NCBI RefSeq assembly: GCF_902832845.1
Contig: NZ_CADFDB010000002.1
Span: 558,001 to 622,000, forward strand
Length of the DNA stretch: 64,000 bases
Direction of reading: 5' to 3'
Origin: Burkholderia metallica
GTDB taxonomy: Bacteria; Pseudomonadota; Gammaproteobacteria; Burkholderiales; Burkholderiaceae
The notes under the pieces are model-generated. The model ran no database searches, was not told the origin of the DNA, and saw only the letters and a list, made by a program, of their open reading frames with translations. Shown piece by piece: positions 1 to 10,872 of this stretch (position 1 is its first letter; each line of letters starts with the position of its first letter). A program made the translations under genes and the position numbers.

Positions 1-2668
1 GCCATTCCTGCGGCAGCGCCACCGTCGGCACGTCGGCGAGCCCCGTCACCTTCAGGTATTCCTGCCGGTACGTGAGCGTCATCGCCGGATCGAGGCCGAC
101 CAGCGCGACGCCCGAGCGCGCCAGCGCGGCCAGGTGCGTCGCATTGCGGATCGCCGCCTGTTCGAACGCGCGCAGAAAGCCCTGCACGTGCAGCGCCTTG
201 CCGTTCGGCGCGAGCGGCGCGAGCCACACCTGAAAGCCCGTGCGCGCCGCCAGCTCGATCAGCGTCGCGAGTTGCTCGGGTTCGAAATAGCGCGTGAACA
301 TGTCCTGCACGATGACGACGCTACGCGCGCGCTGCGCGTCGCTCAGCGCGGCGAGCGCCTGCGGGTCGGCCGGCTTCACCTGCCATTCGCGGATCACGGC
401 CGCGAGATCGAAGCGGCTCAGCAGCGGGCTGTCGACCATGCCGACGTGCCGCTCCAGCACCGTGCGCACCCATCCCGCCCGCATCAGCCCGTTGTACAGC
501 GCGGGCACCCGCGCCATCCACGGCATCGTGTATTCGAGCGAACCGATCAGGTAGTCGCGCAACGGCCGCAGGTAGCGCTGGTGATACAGCTCGAGAAAAC
601 GCGAGCGGAACTCCGGCACGTTCACCTTCACCGGGCACTGCCCCGCGCACGACTTGCACGCGAGGCACCCGGCCATCGCGTCGTACACCTCGTGCGAGAA
701 GTCCGCTTCACCGTTGCGCGCCGCGCGGCTGTTGCGCCAGCGCGTGGCCAGGCTCCGCAGGAACGGCTGCCGCGCACGCGCGGCCGCGACGACGTCGACG
801 CCGGCCTGCCCTTGCAGGCGCAACCATTCGCGCATCAGCGACGCGCGCCCCTTCGGCGACTGCACGCGCTCGCGCGTCGCCTTCCACGACGGGCACATCG
901 CGTCGTCCGGATCGAAGTTGTAGCACGCGCCGTTGCCGTTGCAGTGCATCGCGGTGCCGTAGCTTTGCCACACGCGCTCGTCGATCTGCCGGTCGTGGTC
1001 GCCGCGCGTCGGCACTTCGTCGATCTTCAGCAGCCGCATCGCGGGCTCCGGCGGCGTCGCGATCTTGCCCGGGTTGAACTGGTTGTGCGGGTCGAACGCG
1101 GCCTTCAACTGCTGCAGCGACGGATACAGTTCGCCGAAGAACGCGGGCGCGTATTCGGAGCGCACGCCCTTGCCGTGCTCGCCCCACAGCAGCCCGCCAT
1201 GGCGCTGCGTGAGCTCGGCCACCGCATCCGACACGGGCCGCACCAGCGCCGCCTGCTTCGGGTCCTTCATGTCGAGCGCCGGACGCACGTGCAGCACGCC
1301 GGCATCGACGTGCCCGAACATCCCGTACTGCAGCCCGTGGCCGTCGAGCAGCGCGCGGAATTCGGCGATGTACGCGGCGAGGTTCTCGGGCGGCACCGCG
1401 GTGTCCTCGACGAACGGCTGCGGGCGCGCCTCGCCCTGCACGTTGCCGAGCAGGCCGACCGCGCGCTTGCGCATCGCATACACGCGCTTCACCGCGTCGT
1501 CGCCGGCCGCGAGCGTGTGGCCCAGGCGCTCCACGCCCGTGTCGGTGCGCAGATGGTCGACGAATGCACGCACGCGCGCGTCGACGTCGTGTTCGTCGTC
1601 GCCGCTGAATTCGATCAGATTGATGCCGAGCGTCAGCCGAGCGTCGTCCTGCGGGAAATACTCGGCCACGCTGCTCCACACGAAGTCCTGCATCGCGAGC
1701 ATCAGCACCTTCGAGTCGACCGTCTCGATCGACAGCGGCCGGTGCGCGAGCAGCGCGCGCGCGTCGCGCAGCGCGTCCATGAAGCCCGCGTAGCGCACGT
1801 TGACCAGCACCGAATACTTCGGGATCGGCAGCACGTTGAGCTTCGCCTCGACGACGAAGCCGAGCGAGCCTTCGGCGCCGCACAGCACGCTGTTCAGGTT
1901 GAAGCGGCCGTCGGGTTCGCGCAGGTGCGCGAGGTCGTAGCCGGTCAGGCAGCGGTTGAGCTTCGGAAACTTCGCTTCGATCAGCGCCGCCTTGTCGTCG
2001 CTGATGCGCCGCGCGGTGCGGTAGACCTTGCCGATGCGGTCCTGCCGCGCGCAGCGGCGTTCCAGTTCGTCGTCGTCGAGCACGTCGCTGTGCAGCTGCT
2101 CGCCGCCCATCAGCACGAAATCGAGCTCGAGCACGTGATCGCGCGTCTTGCCGTACGTGCAGCTGCCCTGCCCGCTCGCATCGGTGTTGATCATCCCGCC
2201 GACGGTCGCGCGGTTCGACGTCGATAGCTCCGGCGCGAAGAACAGCCCGTGCGGCTTGAGCGCCGCGTTGAGCTGATCCTTGACGACACCGGCCTGCACG
2301 CGCACCCAGCGCCGCTCGACGTCGATTTCGAGAATCCGGTTCATGTTGCGCGACAGGTCGACCACGACGCCGTCGGTCAGCGACTGCCCGTTGGTACCCG
2401 TGCCGCCGCCGCGCGGCGCCACCGCGACGTCGCGATGCGCGGGCTCGGCGAGCAGCCGCGCGAGCAGCCGGACGTCGTCCGCATGCGCGGGGCAGATCAC
2501 CGCTTGCGGCAGGCGCTGGTAGATCGAGTTGTCGGTGGCCTGCACCGTCCGGTTCGCATGATCCGCGCGGATTTCCCCGGCGAATCCGGCGGCTTGCAGC
2601 GCGGCGAGAAAGGCGCGGTACGCGTGCGCGGGCGGGCTGGCGGGACGGGGCAACGGAGCAATCGACAT
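1..2668 (-). CDS. FAD-linked oxidase with 4Fe-4S domain, YdiJ / D-2-hydroxyacid dehydrogenase type (3' end outside window)
   Basis: Reading from the ATG at 2668, 889 codons are present and the C-terminus lies beyond base 1. The N-terminal third is a PCMH-type FAD-binding domain with the glycine-rich stretch PRGGGTGTNGQSL and then VGGMINTDASGQGS. Four cysteines at about residues 668, 671, 674 and 678 (CLACKSCAGQCP) form a ferredoxin-like 4Fe-4S site. This order is that of the roughly 1000-residue YdiJ family, several members of which oxidise D-2-hydroxyglutarate or similar D-2-hydroxyacids; the substrate here is inferred only. A LysR gene is divergent, with a 152-bp shared promoter region, so it is the likely regulator. 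Confidence 0.85.
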   Translation of the reverse strand, partial: MSIAPLPRPASPPAHAYRAFLAALQAAGFAGEIRADHANRTVQATDNSIYQRLPQAVICPAHADDVRLLARLLAEPAHRDVAVAPRGGGTGTNGQSLTDGVVVDLSRNMNRILEIDVERRWVRVQAGVVKDQLNAALKPHGLFFAPELSTSNRATVGGMINTDASGQGSCTYGKTRDHVLELDFVLMGGEQLHSDVLDDDELERRCARQDRIGKVYRTARRISDDKAALIEAKFPKLNRCLTGYDLAHLREPDGRFNLNSVLCGAEGSLGFVVEAKLNVLPIPKYSVLVNVRYAGFMDALRDARALLAHRPLSIETVDSKVLMLAMQDFVWSSVAEYFPQDDARLTLGINLIEFSGDDEHDVDARVRAFVDHLRTDTGVERLGHTLAAGDDAVKRVYAMRKRAVGLLGNVQGEARPQPFVEDTAVPPENLAAYIAEFRALLDGHGLQYGMFGHVDAGVLHVRPALDMKDPKQAALVRPVSDAVAELTQRHGGLLWGEHGKGVRSEYAPAFFGELYPSLQQLKAAFDPHNQFNPGKIATPPEPAMRLLKIDEVPTRGDHDRQIDERVWQSYGTAMHCNGNGACYNFDPDDAMCPSWKATRERVQSPKGRASLMREWLRLQGQAGVDVVAAARARQPFLRSLATRWRNSRAARNGEADFSHEVYDAMAGCLACKSCAGQCPVKVNVPEFRSRFLELYHQRYLRPLRDYLIGSLEYTMPWMARVPALYNGLMRAGWVRTVLERHVGMVDSPLLSRFDLAAVIREWQVKPADPQALAALSDAQRARSVVIVQDMFTRYFEPEQLATLIELAARTGFQVWLAPLAPNGKALHVQGFLRAFEQAAIRNATHLAALARSGVALVGLDPAMTLTYRQEYLKVTGLADVPTVALPQEW

Positions 2669-2820
2669 GGGGTCAAGACGCAGTGTGGGTGGAACCGACC
2701 GGTTCGCGTGGACGAAACATGAATTTTCAGCAAGTTTCCGCGCGGCCGGGAATTCCAGTATCTTTGGATACTTCGCGACAAACAAACGAATTCTGCTCCG
2801 GCGAATATTGCATAAAACTC

Positions 2821-3717
2821 ATGAATTACCGTCGCCTCACCCCGTCGATGTCGCTGCTGCTCGTGTTCGAGGCCGCCGCGCGGCACGAAAGCTATACACG
2901 CGCGGCCGACGAGCTGTCGCTGAGCCAGAGCGCGATCAGCCGGCAAGTCCAGACGCTGGAAGACCAGCTCGGCGTGCCGCTGTTCCGGCGCGAGGGCCGT
3001 TCGGTGAAACTGACCGAGGTTGGGCGGCGCTACTTCGTCGAGTTGAGCGGCGCGCTCGGGCGCATCCGCGGCGCGACACTGCAGGCGATGTCGCACCAGG
3101 CGGGCGCCGGCACGCTGCGCCTCGCGACCTTGCCCACCTTCGGCTCGAAATGGCTGTTGCCGCACCTGCACGACTTCTACGCCGCGCATCCGGGCGTAAC
3201 CGTGCACCTTCATTCGCGGATCGGCGCGATCGATTTCCTCAACGACGACCTCGATGCGGCGATCACCGTCGGCGCGGGCGACTGGCCGGGCCTGCACGCG
3301 CACCGGCTGTACAACGAGTTCCTGATCGCGATCGCGCCGCCGGACGCGGGCAGCGGCAGCCGCCGCAAGGCCGGCGCACGGCCGCCCGCCTGGGCCGCGA
3401 AGCAGACGCTGCTCGGCGTGACGAGCAACCAGCAGGCGTGGGCGGAATGGTTTTCGCACTATCGGCTCGACCATCGGCAGATGCGCATCGGCCCAAGCTT
3501 CGAGCTGACGTCGCACCTGATCCAGGCCGTGCGGGCCGGGATGGGGATCGGACTGGTGCCGAAAGTGCTGGTGGAAGACGAACTGAGCCGCGGCGAACTC
3601 GTGTCGATCGGCGACGCGATCACCAGCCAGCGCAGCTACTACCTCGTCTACCCGCCGGGAAACGACACGCTGCCCTCGCTCGTCGCGTTCCGCGAATGGC
3701 TGCTGAAGTCGTGCTGA
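2821..3717 (+). CDS. LysR-family transcriptional regulator (GcvA-like)
   Basis: This 298-residue protein has an N-terminal winged helix-turn-helix (about residues 20-60, with LSLSQSAISRQVQTLE as recognition region) and a periplasmic-binding-like effector domain. I chose the ATG at 2821 because the HTH then begins at the usual distance from the N-terminus; an in-frame ATG at 2683 would add 46 residues unlike the family. It is divergent from the FAD/4Fe-4S oxidase, and LysR proteins usually control the divergent neighbour, so it may respond to that enzyme's substrate. The effector is not predictable from sequence. It ends 22 bp from the convergent LysR gene. Confidence 0.85.
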   Translation: MNYRRLTPSMSLLLVFEAAARHESYTRAADELSLSQSAISRQVQTLEDQLGVPLFRREGRSVKLTEVGRRYFVELSGALGRIRGATLQAMSHQAGAGTLRLATLPTFGSKWLLPHLHDFYAAHPGVTVHLHSRIGAIDFLNDDLDAAITVGAGDWPGLHAHRLYNEFLIAIAPPDAGSGSRRKAGARPPAWAAKQTLLGVTSNQQAWAEWFSHYRLDHRQMRIGPSFELTSHLIQAVRAGMGIGLVPKVLVEDELSRGELVSIGDAITSQRSYYLVYPPGNDTLPSLVAFREWLLKSC

Positions 3718-3739
3718 ACCACGACCGCCGGCGGGCCGC

Positions 3740-4591
3740 TCAGGTGCGCCATTCGCCGAGAATTTGCTCGGCCAGGTAGTCGCACGGCGGGCGCGCGGAT
3801 TGCGCGCTGCGCGCGAGCACGACCTCGAGTTCGCCAAGCGACGGCAGCCCGTGGCTTTCCGACAGCTGCACGAGATGATCGGGAATGCAGCAGCGCGCGA
3901 GCGGCGCGACCGCCAGCCCGGCCTCCACCATGCTGAGCAGGCCAAGGTGGCTCGGGCTTTCGTACGACATCCGGTACGGGATCTTCCGCCGGTTCAGCGC
4001 CTTGACCGCCTGATCGCGCGCCATGCTGCCGCCGTGCGTGAAGAACGCCACCGGCAGCGGCCGCTCCTCCCACACGTTGCGCTTCGGCGACCCGACCCAG
4101 ACGAGCGGTTCGAGCCGGATCAGCTCGCCGGTCACGCCCTTGATCCGCGTGAGGCATGCGAGATCGACCGTGTTGTCCTTCAGCATCGGCACGAGCGCGC
4201 TGCTCGGCTGGCCGATCACGCGCACTTCCACGCGCGGGTGCATCGCGGCGAACTTGCCGAGCACCTGCGGCAGCAGCGACGAAATGTAGTCGTCGGGCAC
4301 GCCGATCGTCACGCGGCCGCGGATCTCCGGGCGCACGACCGACGCCCATGCCTCGTCGCGCATCGCCAGCATCCGGCGACCGTATTCGGCGAGCATCGTG
4401 CCGTCGTCGGTCGGCGTCACGTTGCGCGTGTCGCGGATGAACAGCGGCTTGCCGAGCGCGTCTTCCAGCGCCTTGATCTGCATGCTCACCGCCGACGGCG
4501 ACCGGTGCACGGCCTGCGCGCCCTGCGCGAACGATCCGGATTCCGCGACGGCCACCACCATCGCGAGCACATCGAGGTCGAGCCTTTTCAT
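3740..4591 (-). CDS. LysR-family transcriptional regulator
   Basis: This 283-residue protein opens with the LysR winged helix-turn-helix (SFAQGAQAVHRSPSAVSMQ, about residues 19-37), followed by a type 2 periplasmic-binding effector domain (about 90-280). It is divergent from the LysE-type exporter gene at 4702, with about 110 bp between them, so the exporter is its likely target; regulators of the ArgP/LysG kind pair with LysE-type exporters in this way. The ligand is unknown. It is convergent with the preceding LysR gene. Confidence 0.85.
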   Translation of the reverse strand: MKRLDLDVLAMVVAVAESGSFAQGAQAVHRSPSAVSMQIKALEDALGKPLFIRDTRNVTPTDDGTMLAEYGRRMLAMRDEAWASVVRPEIRGRVTIGVPDDYISSLLPQVLGKFAAMHPRVEVRVIGQPSSALVPMLKDNTVDLACLTRIKGVTGELIRLEPLVWVGSPKRNVWEERPLPVAFFTHGGSMARDQAVKALNRRKIPYRMSYESPSHLGLLSMVEAGLAVAPLARCCIPDHLVQLSESHGLPSLGELEVVLARSAQSARPPCDYLAEQILGEWRT

Positions 4592-4701
4592 GGAATTCAG
4601 AAAAACTGATTAATCAATTCAGTTTATCCCGTTTTACTGTTCTCCTCCACGGCCGGACAATGCATCTCGTCAGCCCTCACTCGTTGCAGGAATCATCAGA
4701 C

Positions 4702-5349
4702 ATGCATACGTCCGGATCGCTCTACGGATTTCTCGTCATCGGCGGCATGCTCGCGGTCACGCCCGGGCCGAACATGGTCTACGTGATGTCGCGCTCGATC
4801 GCGCAAGGTCGCACGGCGGGGCTCATTTCACTCGGCGGCGTGATGATCGGCTACCTGTTCTACATGTTCGGCGCGGCGTTCGGGATCACGACGCTGTTCA
4901 TGAGCGTGCCCTATGCGGGCAGCGGGCTGGCCGTCGTCGGTGCGGCATACCTGCTGTATCTCGCGTGGCAGGCCGTCAGGCCCGGTGGCCGCTCGCCGTT
5001 CGAGGTGCAGGCGTTGCCCAGCGAGCGGCCGCTCCGGTTGCTCGCGATGGGTGCGACGACCAGCGTGCTGAACCCGAAGCTCGCGATGCTGTTCATCTCG
5101 TTGCTGCCGCAGTTCATCGACTACCGGAACGGCAGCGTGCTCGGGCAATCGCTGTTTCTCGGTTCGCTGCTGATCACCGCATTCGCTTGCGCGAACGGGC
5201 TGGTGGCGATCTGTTCGAGCAGCATCGCGAGATTCCTGCACGGACGCCCGACGCTGCTGCTCGCGCAGCGCTGGGCGATGGGACTCATTCTCGGCGGCCT
5301 CGGCGTGCAGATGGTGGTCGATGCGTCGAAGATGGCCGGGGTCGCGTAA
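4702..5349 (+). CDS. LysE/RhtB-family amino acid exporter
   Basis: This 215-residue inner-membrane protein has about six hydrophobic segments and the family signature near the N-terminus, GGMLAVTPGPNMVYVMSRS. A second hallmark, TSVLNPKLAMLFISLLPQF, lies mid-protein. LysE/RhtB proteins export basic or neutral amino acids, homoserine lactone or related metabolites; the substrate cannot be told here. I chose the ATG at 4702; an upstream ATG at 4660 would add 14 hydrophilic residues. The divergent LysR gene probably regulates it. Confidence 0.85.
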   Translation: MHTSGSLYGFLVIGGMLAVTPGPNMVYVMSRSIAQGRTAGLISLGGVMIGYLFYMFGAAFGITTLFMSVPYAGSGLAVVGAAYLLYLAWQAVRPGGRSPFEVQALPSERPLRLLAMGATTSVLNPKLAMLFISLLPQFIDYRNGSVLGQSLFLGSLLITAFACANGLVAICSSSIARFLHGRPTLLLAQRWAMGLILGGLGVQMVVDASKMAGVA

Positions 5350-5376
5350 CGGCGCGAGAGAGCCCTCTAAACGGAA

Positions 5377-5393
5377 TCGTCCGGCCGGGACGA
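5377..5393. terminator. Short hairpin between convergent genes
   Basis: TCGTCC and GGACGA flank a 5-nt loop in the 79-bp gap between the convergent exporter and sfnG genes. There is no T-tract, so it is at best a weak bidirectional terminator. Confidence 0.3.
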
Positions 5394-5428
5394 CATCGCC
5401 GGCCGGCCGCCGCACGCCGACCTCCGTA

Positions 5429-6532
5429 TCACGCGGCCACCGCCTGCCGCTGCGCCTCGAGTTCGCGCACGAGCGGCAGCACGCGCTTGCCGAAATACTC
5501 GACTTCCTCGATGAAATGCAGGAACCCCGCGAGCACGAGATCGACACCGATCGCCTTCAGCGCGACGATGCGTTCGGCGATCTGCTGCGGCGTGCCGATC
5601 AGGTTCGTGCGGAAGCCGTCGTTGTACTGCACGAGATCCTCGAACGTCGACTTCGCCCAGTTGCCTTCGCCCTCCGGCGACGCGCTGCCCGCCTGCTTCA
5701 CCGCATCGCCGAACGCATGCACGGCCTCGACGTGCGCGTGGCGGATGATGTCGTCGAGCACGGCCTTCGCCTCTTCCTCTGTGTCGCGCGCGATCACGAA
5801 CGCGTTGACGCCGATGCGCACGCGATGGTTGTTCGCCGCGGCCTTCGCGCGGATGTCGTCGATCTGCGCCTTCAGGTTCTCCGGCGTATTGCCGTTCGTG
5901 AAGTACCAGTCCGACACGCTCGCCGCGTTGTCGCGCGCCGCGCGCGAGCTGCCGCCCTGGAAGATTTCCGGATGCGGCTTCTGCACCGGCTTCGGGCTCA
6001 GCGTGTAGTCGTTGAAGCGGTAGAAGTCGCCCTTGAACGTGAAGTTGTCCTGCGTCCAGATGCCCTTCAGTGCCTGGATGAATTCCTTCGAGCGCCGGTA
6101 GCGTTCGTCGTGCTCGAGCCACGGCTCGCCGATCGCGGTGAATTCGCCCTTGAACCAGCCGCTCACGACGTTGATCGCGATGCGCCCGTTCGAGATGTGG
6201 TCGATCGTCGCGAGCTGCTTCGCGACCACGGCCGGATGCCACGGCCCCGGCAGGATCGCGGCGAGCACCTTCAGCTTCGTCGTCGCATGCAGCAGCGCCT
6301 GGCTGAACGACACCGACTCGTGCTGGTATTCGGCGCCGTAGCCGGCCGTGAAGCGGATCTGGCTCAGCGCATACTCGAAGCCGGCCGCCTCGGCCGTGCG
6401 CGCAAGCTGCTGGTTGTATTCGAGGCTCCAGTCGGTGCGCTGCTCGATCGTGCTGACGACGAGGCCGCCGCTGACGTTCGGTACCCAGTACGCGAATTTG
6501 ACGCCGTCGGTGGAAGGATCGGTGTGGCTCAT
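5429..6532 (-). CDS. sfnG: FMNH2-dependent dimethylsulfone monooxygenase SfnG
   Basis: This 367-residue protein belongs to the bacterial luciferase-like (SsuD) family and closely matches SfnG, which oxidises dimethylsulfone to methanesulfinate with reduced flavin. Recognisable parts are FAYWVPNVSGGLV at the N-terminus, AAILPGPWHPAVVAKQLAT, and NVVSGWFKGEF. A ribosome site AGGA precedes the ATG at 6532. It lies 36 bp downstream of msuE on the same strand, so the reductase that supplies FMNH2 is co-transcribed. The sigma-54 promoter in front of msuE and the divergent sfnR place it in a sulfur-starvation regulon. Confidence 0.9.
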   Translation of the reverse strand: MSHTDPSTDGVKFAYWVPNVSGGLVVSTIEQRTDWSLEYNQQLARTAEAAGFEYALSQIRFTAGYGAEYQHESVSFSQALLHATTKLKVLAAILPGPWHPAVVAKQLATIDHISNGRIAINVVSGWFKGEFTAIGEPWLEHDERYRRSKEFIQALKGIWTQDNFTFKGDFYRFNDYTLSPKPVQKPHPEIFQGGSSRAARDNAASVSDWYFTNGNTPENLKAQIDDIRAKAAANNHRVRIGVNAFVIARDTEEEAKAVLDDIIRHAHVEAVHAFGDAVKQAGSASPEGEGNWAKSTFEDLVQYNDGFRTNLIGTPQQIAERIVALKAIGVDLVLAGFLHFIEEVEYFGKRVLPLVRELEAQRQAVAA

Positions 6533-6568
6533 GAGTGTGTCCTGGTCGGAAGAGAAAACGCAGGCGGC

Positions 6569-7132
6569 CTACGCGGCCGCGACGGAAAGCGCGTGTGCGC
6601 GCAGTTGCGGCACCGCGCGCTCGACGGCCAGCGCGATGCGCGCGCGCAGCGCCGGGTTCGCGATCTGGTAGCGATCGAAATCGCTTTCGGACGCGTACAC
6701 GCCGATCGGCAGCGTGCGGGCCTGGAAGAAGCCGAACAGCGGGCGAAGCTGGTGCTCGATCACGAGCGCATGACGCTCGCTGCCGCCGGTGGCTGCGAGC
6801 AGCACGGGCACGTCGATCAGCGCGTCGTGATGCACGAGGTCGAACAGGTGCTTGAAGAGGCCCGTGTACGACGCGCGATACACGGGGCTCGCGACGACCA
6901 GCGCGTCGGCCGTCTCGATCGCGCGCAGGTGCGCTTCGAGGTCGGCCGGCACCTGCGCGCGCGTCAGCGCGCCGGCCAGCCGGCTGCCGATTTCGGCGAG
7001 TTCGATCAGCCGCGTATCGATCGGCAGCGCGGCGCCGAGCGCCGCGACGATCGCGTCGGTCAGCGCGAGCGTGCGCGACGGTCGCTGCAAGCTGCCCGAA
7101 ATCGCGACGACGTTGAGGGGGGTATTGCTCAT
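6569..7132 (-). CDS. msuE: NAD(P)H-dependent FMN reductase, MsuE/SsuE type
   Basis: This 187-residue flavodoxin-like reductase has the signature [12 protein letters not shown] near the N-terminus and [17 protein letters not shown] in the middle, both shared with MsuE and SsuE. It would supply FMNH2 to SfnG, encoded immediately downstream. I chose the ATG at 7132 over the one at 7147 because GGGAA sits about 8 nt upstream of 7132, while the upstream ATG has no ribosome site. A consensus sigma-54 promoter lies about 75 bp upstream. The in-cell role is to allow use of sulfones and sulfonates as sulfur sources. Confidence 0.88.
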   Translation of the reverse strand: MSNTPLNVVAISGSLQRPSRTLALTDAIVAALGAALPIDTRLIELAEIGSRLAGALTRAQVPADLEAHLRAIETADALVVASPVYRASYTGLFKHLFDLVHHDALIDVPVLLAATGGSERHALVIEHQLRPLFGFFQARTLPIGVYASESDFDRYQIANPALRARIALAVERAVPQLRAHALSVAAA

Positions 7133-7147
7133 GCGATGCGTTCCCAT

Positions 7148-7626
7148 GGTTGAACCGTTGAGCTGTTGAGCCGCGTGTCGATTGCCGCGAGTCCGCTTCG
7201 GGTCAGCAAGGAGCGTGCCATCATCGTGACTGCATCACGGCGCGATCATCTGCATCGCGAAATGTATGCGTCGTGCCTCGCCGGAGCAGGCGCTCGCGCA
7301 CATTCCGTGAAGTGGCAAGCGTTCCCGCGCGGCCGTCACATCGATATGCGCGGACGTGATGAACCGGGTGAAGCGGCGCTGCTGGCAGGCTGCTGATCAG
7401 GCAGCAGCGCGCCTACGCGATCGCGCCGGATTCGCCGCGATGACGTCGCGGCGCAGCCGTACTTCCGCACCGTTGCGGGTTCCGCAGCAATCGCGCTTTG
7501 GTTATCAGAAATCGATGCTTTCCGCGTGCGGCAAAACATTGAACACTTTGCTGATCCCGCAGCAGCCGGGCCGTGCCGCCCGTTCGCGCGGGTCTGCTTC
7601 GTTCAGCCTTCCTACGGTTTACCGCC
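7148..7626. other. Divergent regulatory region msuE/sfnR
   Basis: This 479-bp stretch has no convincing gene. It holds the sigma-54 promoter of msuE at its left side. I found no equally good -24/-12 element for sfnR and no clear activator-binding palindrome, although one is expected 100-200 bp upstream of the msuE promoter. Confidence 0.6.
7206..7220 (-). promoter_or_regulatory. Sigma-54 (-24/-12) promoter of msuE-sfnG
   Basis: On the minus strand the bases read TGGCACGCTCCTTGC, a full match to the RpoN consensus TGGCAC-N5-TTGC with GG and GC 12 bp apart. Transcription would start near 7194, giving an untranslated leader of about 60 nt before msuE. The divergent gene encodes a GAFTGA-containing sigma-54 activator, which fits. 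Confidence 0.88.
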
Positions 7627-8778
<1,152 letters not shown>

Positions 8779-9025
8779 CCGTTCATGGGAGCGCGCCGCC
8801 GCGCCGTTCCGGCGCGATCGCGCCGCGATCCGTGCAGCAACGTCCGAACCTGATGTATCGTGGCGCGAAGCGTGCGCCGCGTCCTCCTCCCGCATCCGGT
8901 CCTCCGTTACCCGATCGCGTGCGTCCGGCGACAGCGCGCCCGCACGATCCTGCGCACCATGCGAGGCCGCCCGGCGCCCGAGCGGGCCCGGCCGCGCCGC
9001 GCTCACCCGTCCGGAATCCATCGCC

Positions 9026-10726
9026 ATGAAAAAGCTCGTCAACCGCCCGTCCGATGTCGTGCGAGAAATGCTGGAAGGCATCGCGCGGCAGTCGCCCCAT
9101 CTCGCGATCCTCGGCGACGAGCACGTGCTCGTCCGCCAGCCGCTGCCCGAGCCGGCGCAGCGCCCGGTCGCCGTTCTTTCCGGCGGCGGCAGCGGCCACG
9201 AACCCGCGCACGGCGGCTATGTCGGCGAAGGGATGCTGAGCGCGGCCGTGTGCGGCGAAGTGTTCACGTCGCCGTCCATCGACGCCGTGCTCGCCGCGAT
9301 CCGCGCGAGCGCCGGCCCGAACGGCGCCCTGCTGATCGTGAAGAACTATACCGGCGACCGGCTCAATTTCGGGCTCGCCGCCGAACTCGCGCGCGCCGAA
9401 GGCATTCCGGTCGAAACGGTCATCGTCGCCGACGACGTCGCGTTGCGCGGCCGCGTCGAGCGCGGCCAGCGGCGCGGGATCGCCGGCACCGTGCTGATCC
9501 ACAAGCTCGCCGGCGCGGCTGCCGCGCGCGGGCTGCCACTCGCCCGCGTCGCGGCGATCGCGCGCGACGCGGCGGCCGAACTCGGCACGATGGGCGTCGC
9601 GCTCGACGGCTGCACGATCCCCGGCGCCGACAAGTCGGGCTTCAGCCTCGGCGATCACGAGATCGAACTCGGACTCGGCATCCACGGCGAGAAAGGCGTC
9701 GAACGCCGCGCGCCGCTGCCGGCCGACGCGCTCGTCGACACGCTGCTGTCGAGCATCGTCGCCGACCTCGTGCTCGATCGCGGCGAACGCGTCGCGCTGT
9801 TCGTCAACGGCCTCGGCGCGACGCCGGACATGGAACTCGCGATCGTGCTGCGCGCCGCGTACGACAACCTGCACCGGCGCGGCATCGTCGTCGCCCGCGC
9901 GTGGGCCGGCACGTTCCTGTCGGCGCTGAACATGCCCGGCTGCTCGATTTCCGTGCTGCGGCTGAACGACGAACGCGCGGGCCTGCTCGACGCGCCCACG
10001 CAGGCGCGCGCGTGGCCGGGCGGCGGCGCGGTGAATACGCAGATCCGCGTGGCCACGGCCGCCGCGCAGGAAGCGCCGTTGCCGCCGCTCGATGCGGCCG
10101 GCCGTGCGTGGGCCGGGCGCCTGCAACCGGCGCTGCACGCGGTCGCGCAGACGCTGACCGATCACGAACAGACGCTGACCGACCTCGATGCGGCGGCCGG
10201 CGACGGCGATCTCGGCGCGAGCATGCTGCGCGCCGCGCAGGCGATCGTCGCGCTGCCGGACGCCGCATACGGCACGCCGGCCGGTACGCTCGCGGCGCTC
10301 GGCGCCGCGTTGCGCCGCGCGATCGCCGGCAGCTCGGGGCCGTTCTACGCGACCGCGCTGCTGCGCGCATCGCGCCGGCTGGCCGGGATCGACGAGCCGT
10401 CGGCGCGCGACTGGGCCGCGGCGTTCCGCGGCGCGGTGGAGTCGATCAGCGAGCTGGGCGGCGCGCACGCCGGCGACCGGACGATGCTCGATGCGCTGGT
10501 GCCGGCCGTCACCGCGTTCGAGCGCGCGCTCGATGGCGACAAGGATGCGTCGGCTGCATGGGCGGCGGCCGTCGAAGCGGCCGAACGAGGTGCGGAGGAA
10601 ACGGCTCGGATGACGCCGCGCGCGGGGCGCGCCAGCTATCTCGGCGAGCGCGCGATCGGCACGCCGGATGGCGGTGCGGTGGCGGTGTCGTACTGGTTGC
10701 GCGCGTTGCAGCCGCACATCGGGTGA
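9026..10726 (+). CDS. dhaKL: Dihydroxyacetone kinase, DhaK-DhaL fusion
   Basis: This 566-residue cytoplasmic enzyme is a single-chain, ATP-dependent kinase. The DhaK half (about 1-340) has GGGSGHEPAH (53-62) and the histidine at about 220 (GLGIHGEKG) that binds dihydroxyacetone as a hemiaminal. The DhaL half (about 370-566) carries the Mg-ATP site TDLDAAAGDGDLG near 385-397. It should convert dihydroxyacetone (or glyceraldehyde) to the phosphate for entry into glycolysis. It stands alone, with no glycerol dehydrogenase next to it. A hairpin follows the stop codon. Confidence 0.9.
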   Translation: MKKLVNRPSDVVREMLEGIARQSPHLAILGDEHVLVRQPLPEPAQRPVAVLSGGGSGHEPAHGGYVGEGMLSAAVCGEVFTSPSIDAVLAAIRASAGPNGALLIVKNYTGDRLNFGLAAELARAEGIPVETVIVADDVALRGRVERGQRRGIAGTVLIHKLAGAAAARGLPLARVAAIARDAAAELGTMGVALDGCTIPGADKSGFSLGDHEIELGLGIHGEKGVERRAPLPADALVDTLLSSIVADLVLDRGERVALFVNGLGATPDMELAIVLRAAYDNLHRRGIVVARAWAGTFLSALNMPGCSISVLRLNDERAGLLDAPTQARAWPGGGAVNTQIRVATAAAQEAPLPPLDAAGRAWAGRLQPALHAVAQTLTDHEQTLTDLDAAAGDGDLGASMLRAAQAIVALPDAAYGTPAGTLAALGAALRRAIAGSSGPFYATALLRASRRLAGIDEPSARDWAAAFRGAVESISELGGAHAGDRTMLDALVPAVTAFERALDGDKDASAAWAAAVEAAERGAEETARMTPRAGRASYLGERAIGTPDGGAVAVSYWLRALQPHIG

Positions 10727-10738
10727 AGGGTAAAGGCT

Positions 10739-10760
10739 GAACGCGCGGCGTCGCGCGTTC
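10739..10760 (+). terminator. Hairpin after dhaKL
   Basis: GAACGCGCG and CGCGCGTTC pair around a GCGT loop (perfect 9-bp stem), 12 bp after the dhaKL stop. The T-tract is missing, as is common in Burkholderia. Confidence 0.45.
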
Positions 10761-10872
10761 GATGCATCGACACGCGGGACGCGATGTCGCGCCGCGTGCC
10801 GATGCCGCGGATCGCTGCGAGGCCCGGCGCCTTCACCTGCGTCGACGTCCGCATCGAAGCGCCCGCCATCGA

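Noticed and set aside
134-2227. A 697-codon plus-strand frame
   Set aside because: It is antisense to the FAD/4Fe-4S oxidase, is extremely Arg/His/Ala-rich and matches no domain; a shadow frame of high-GC DNA.
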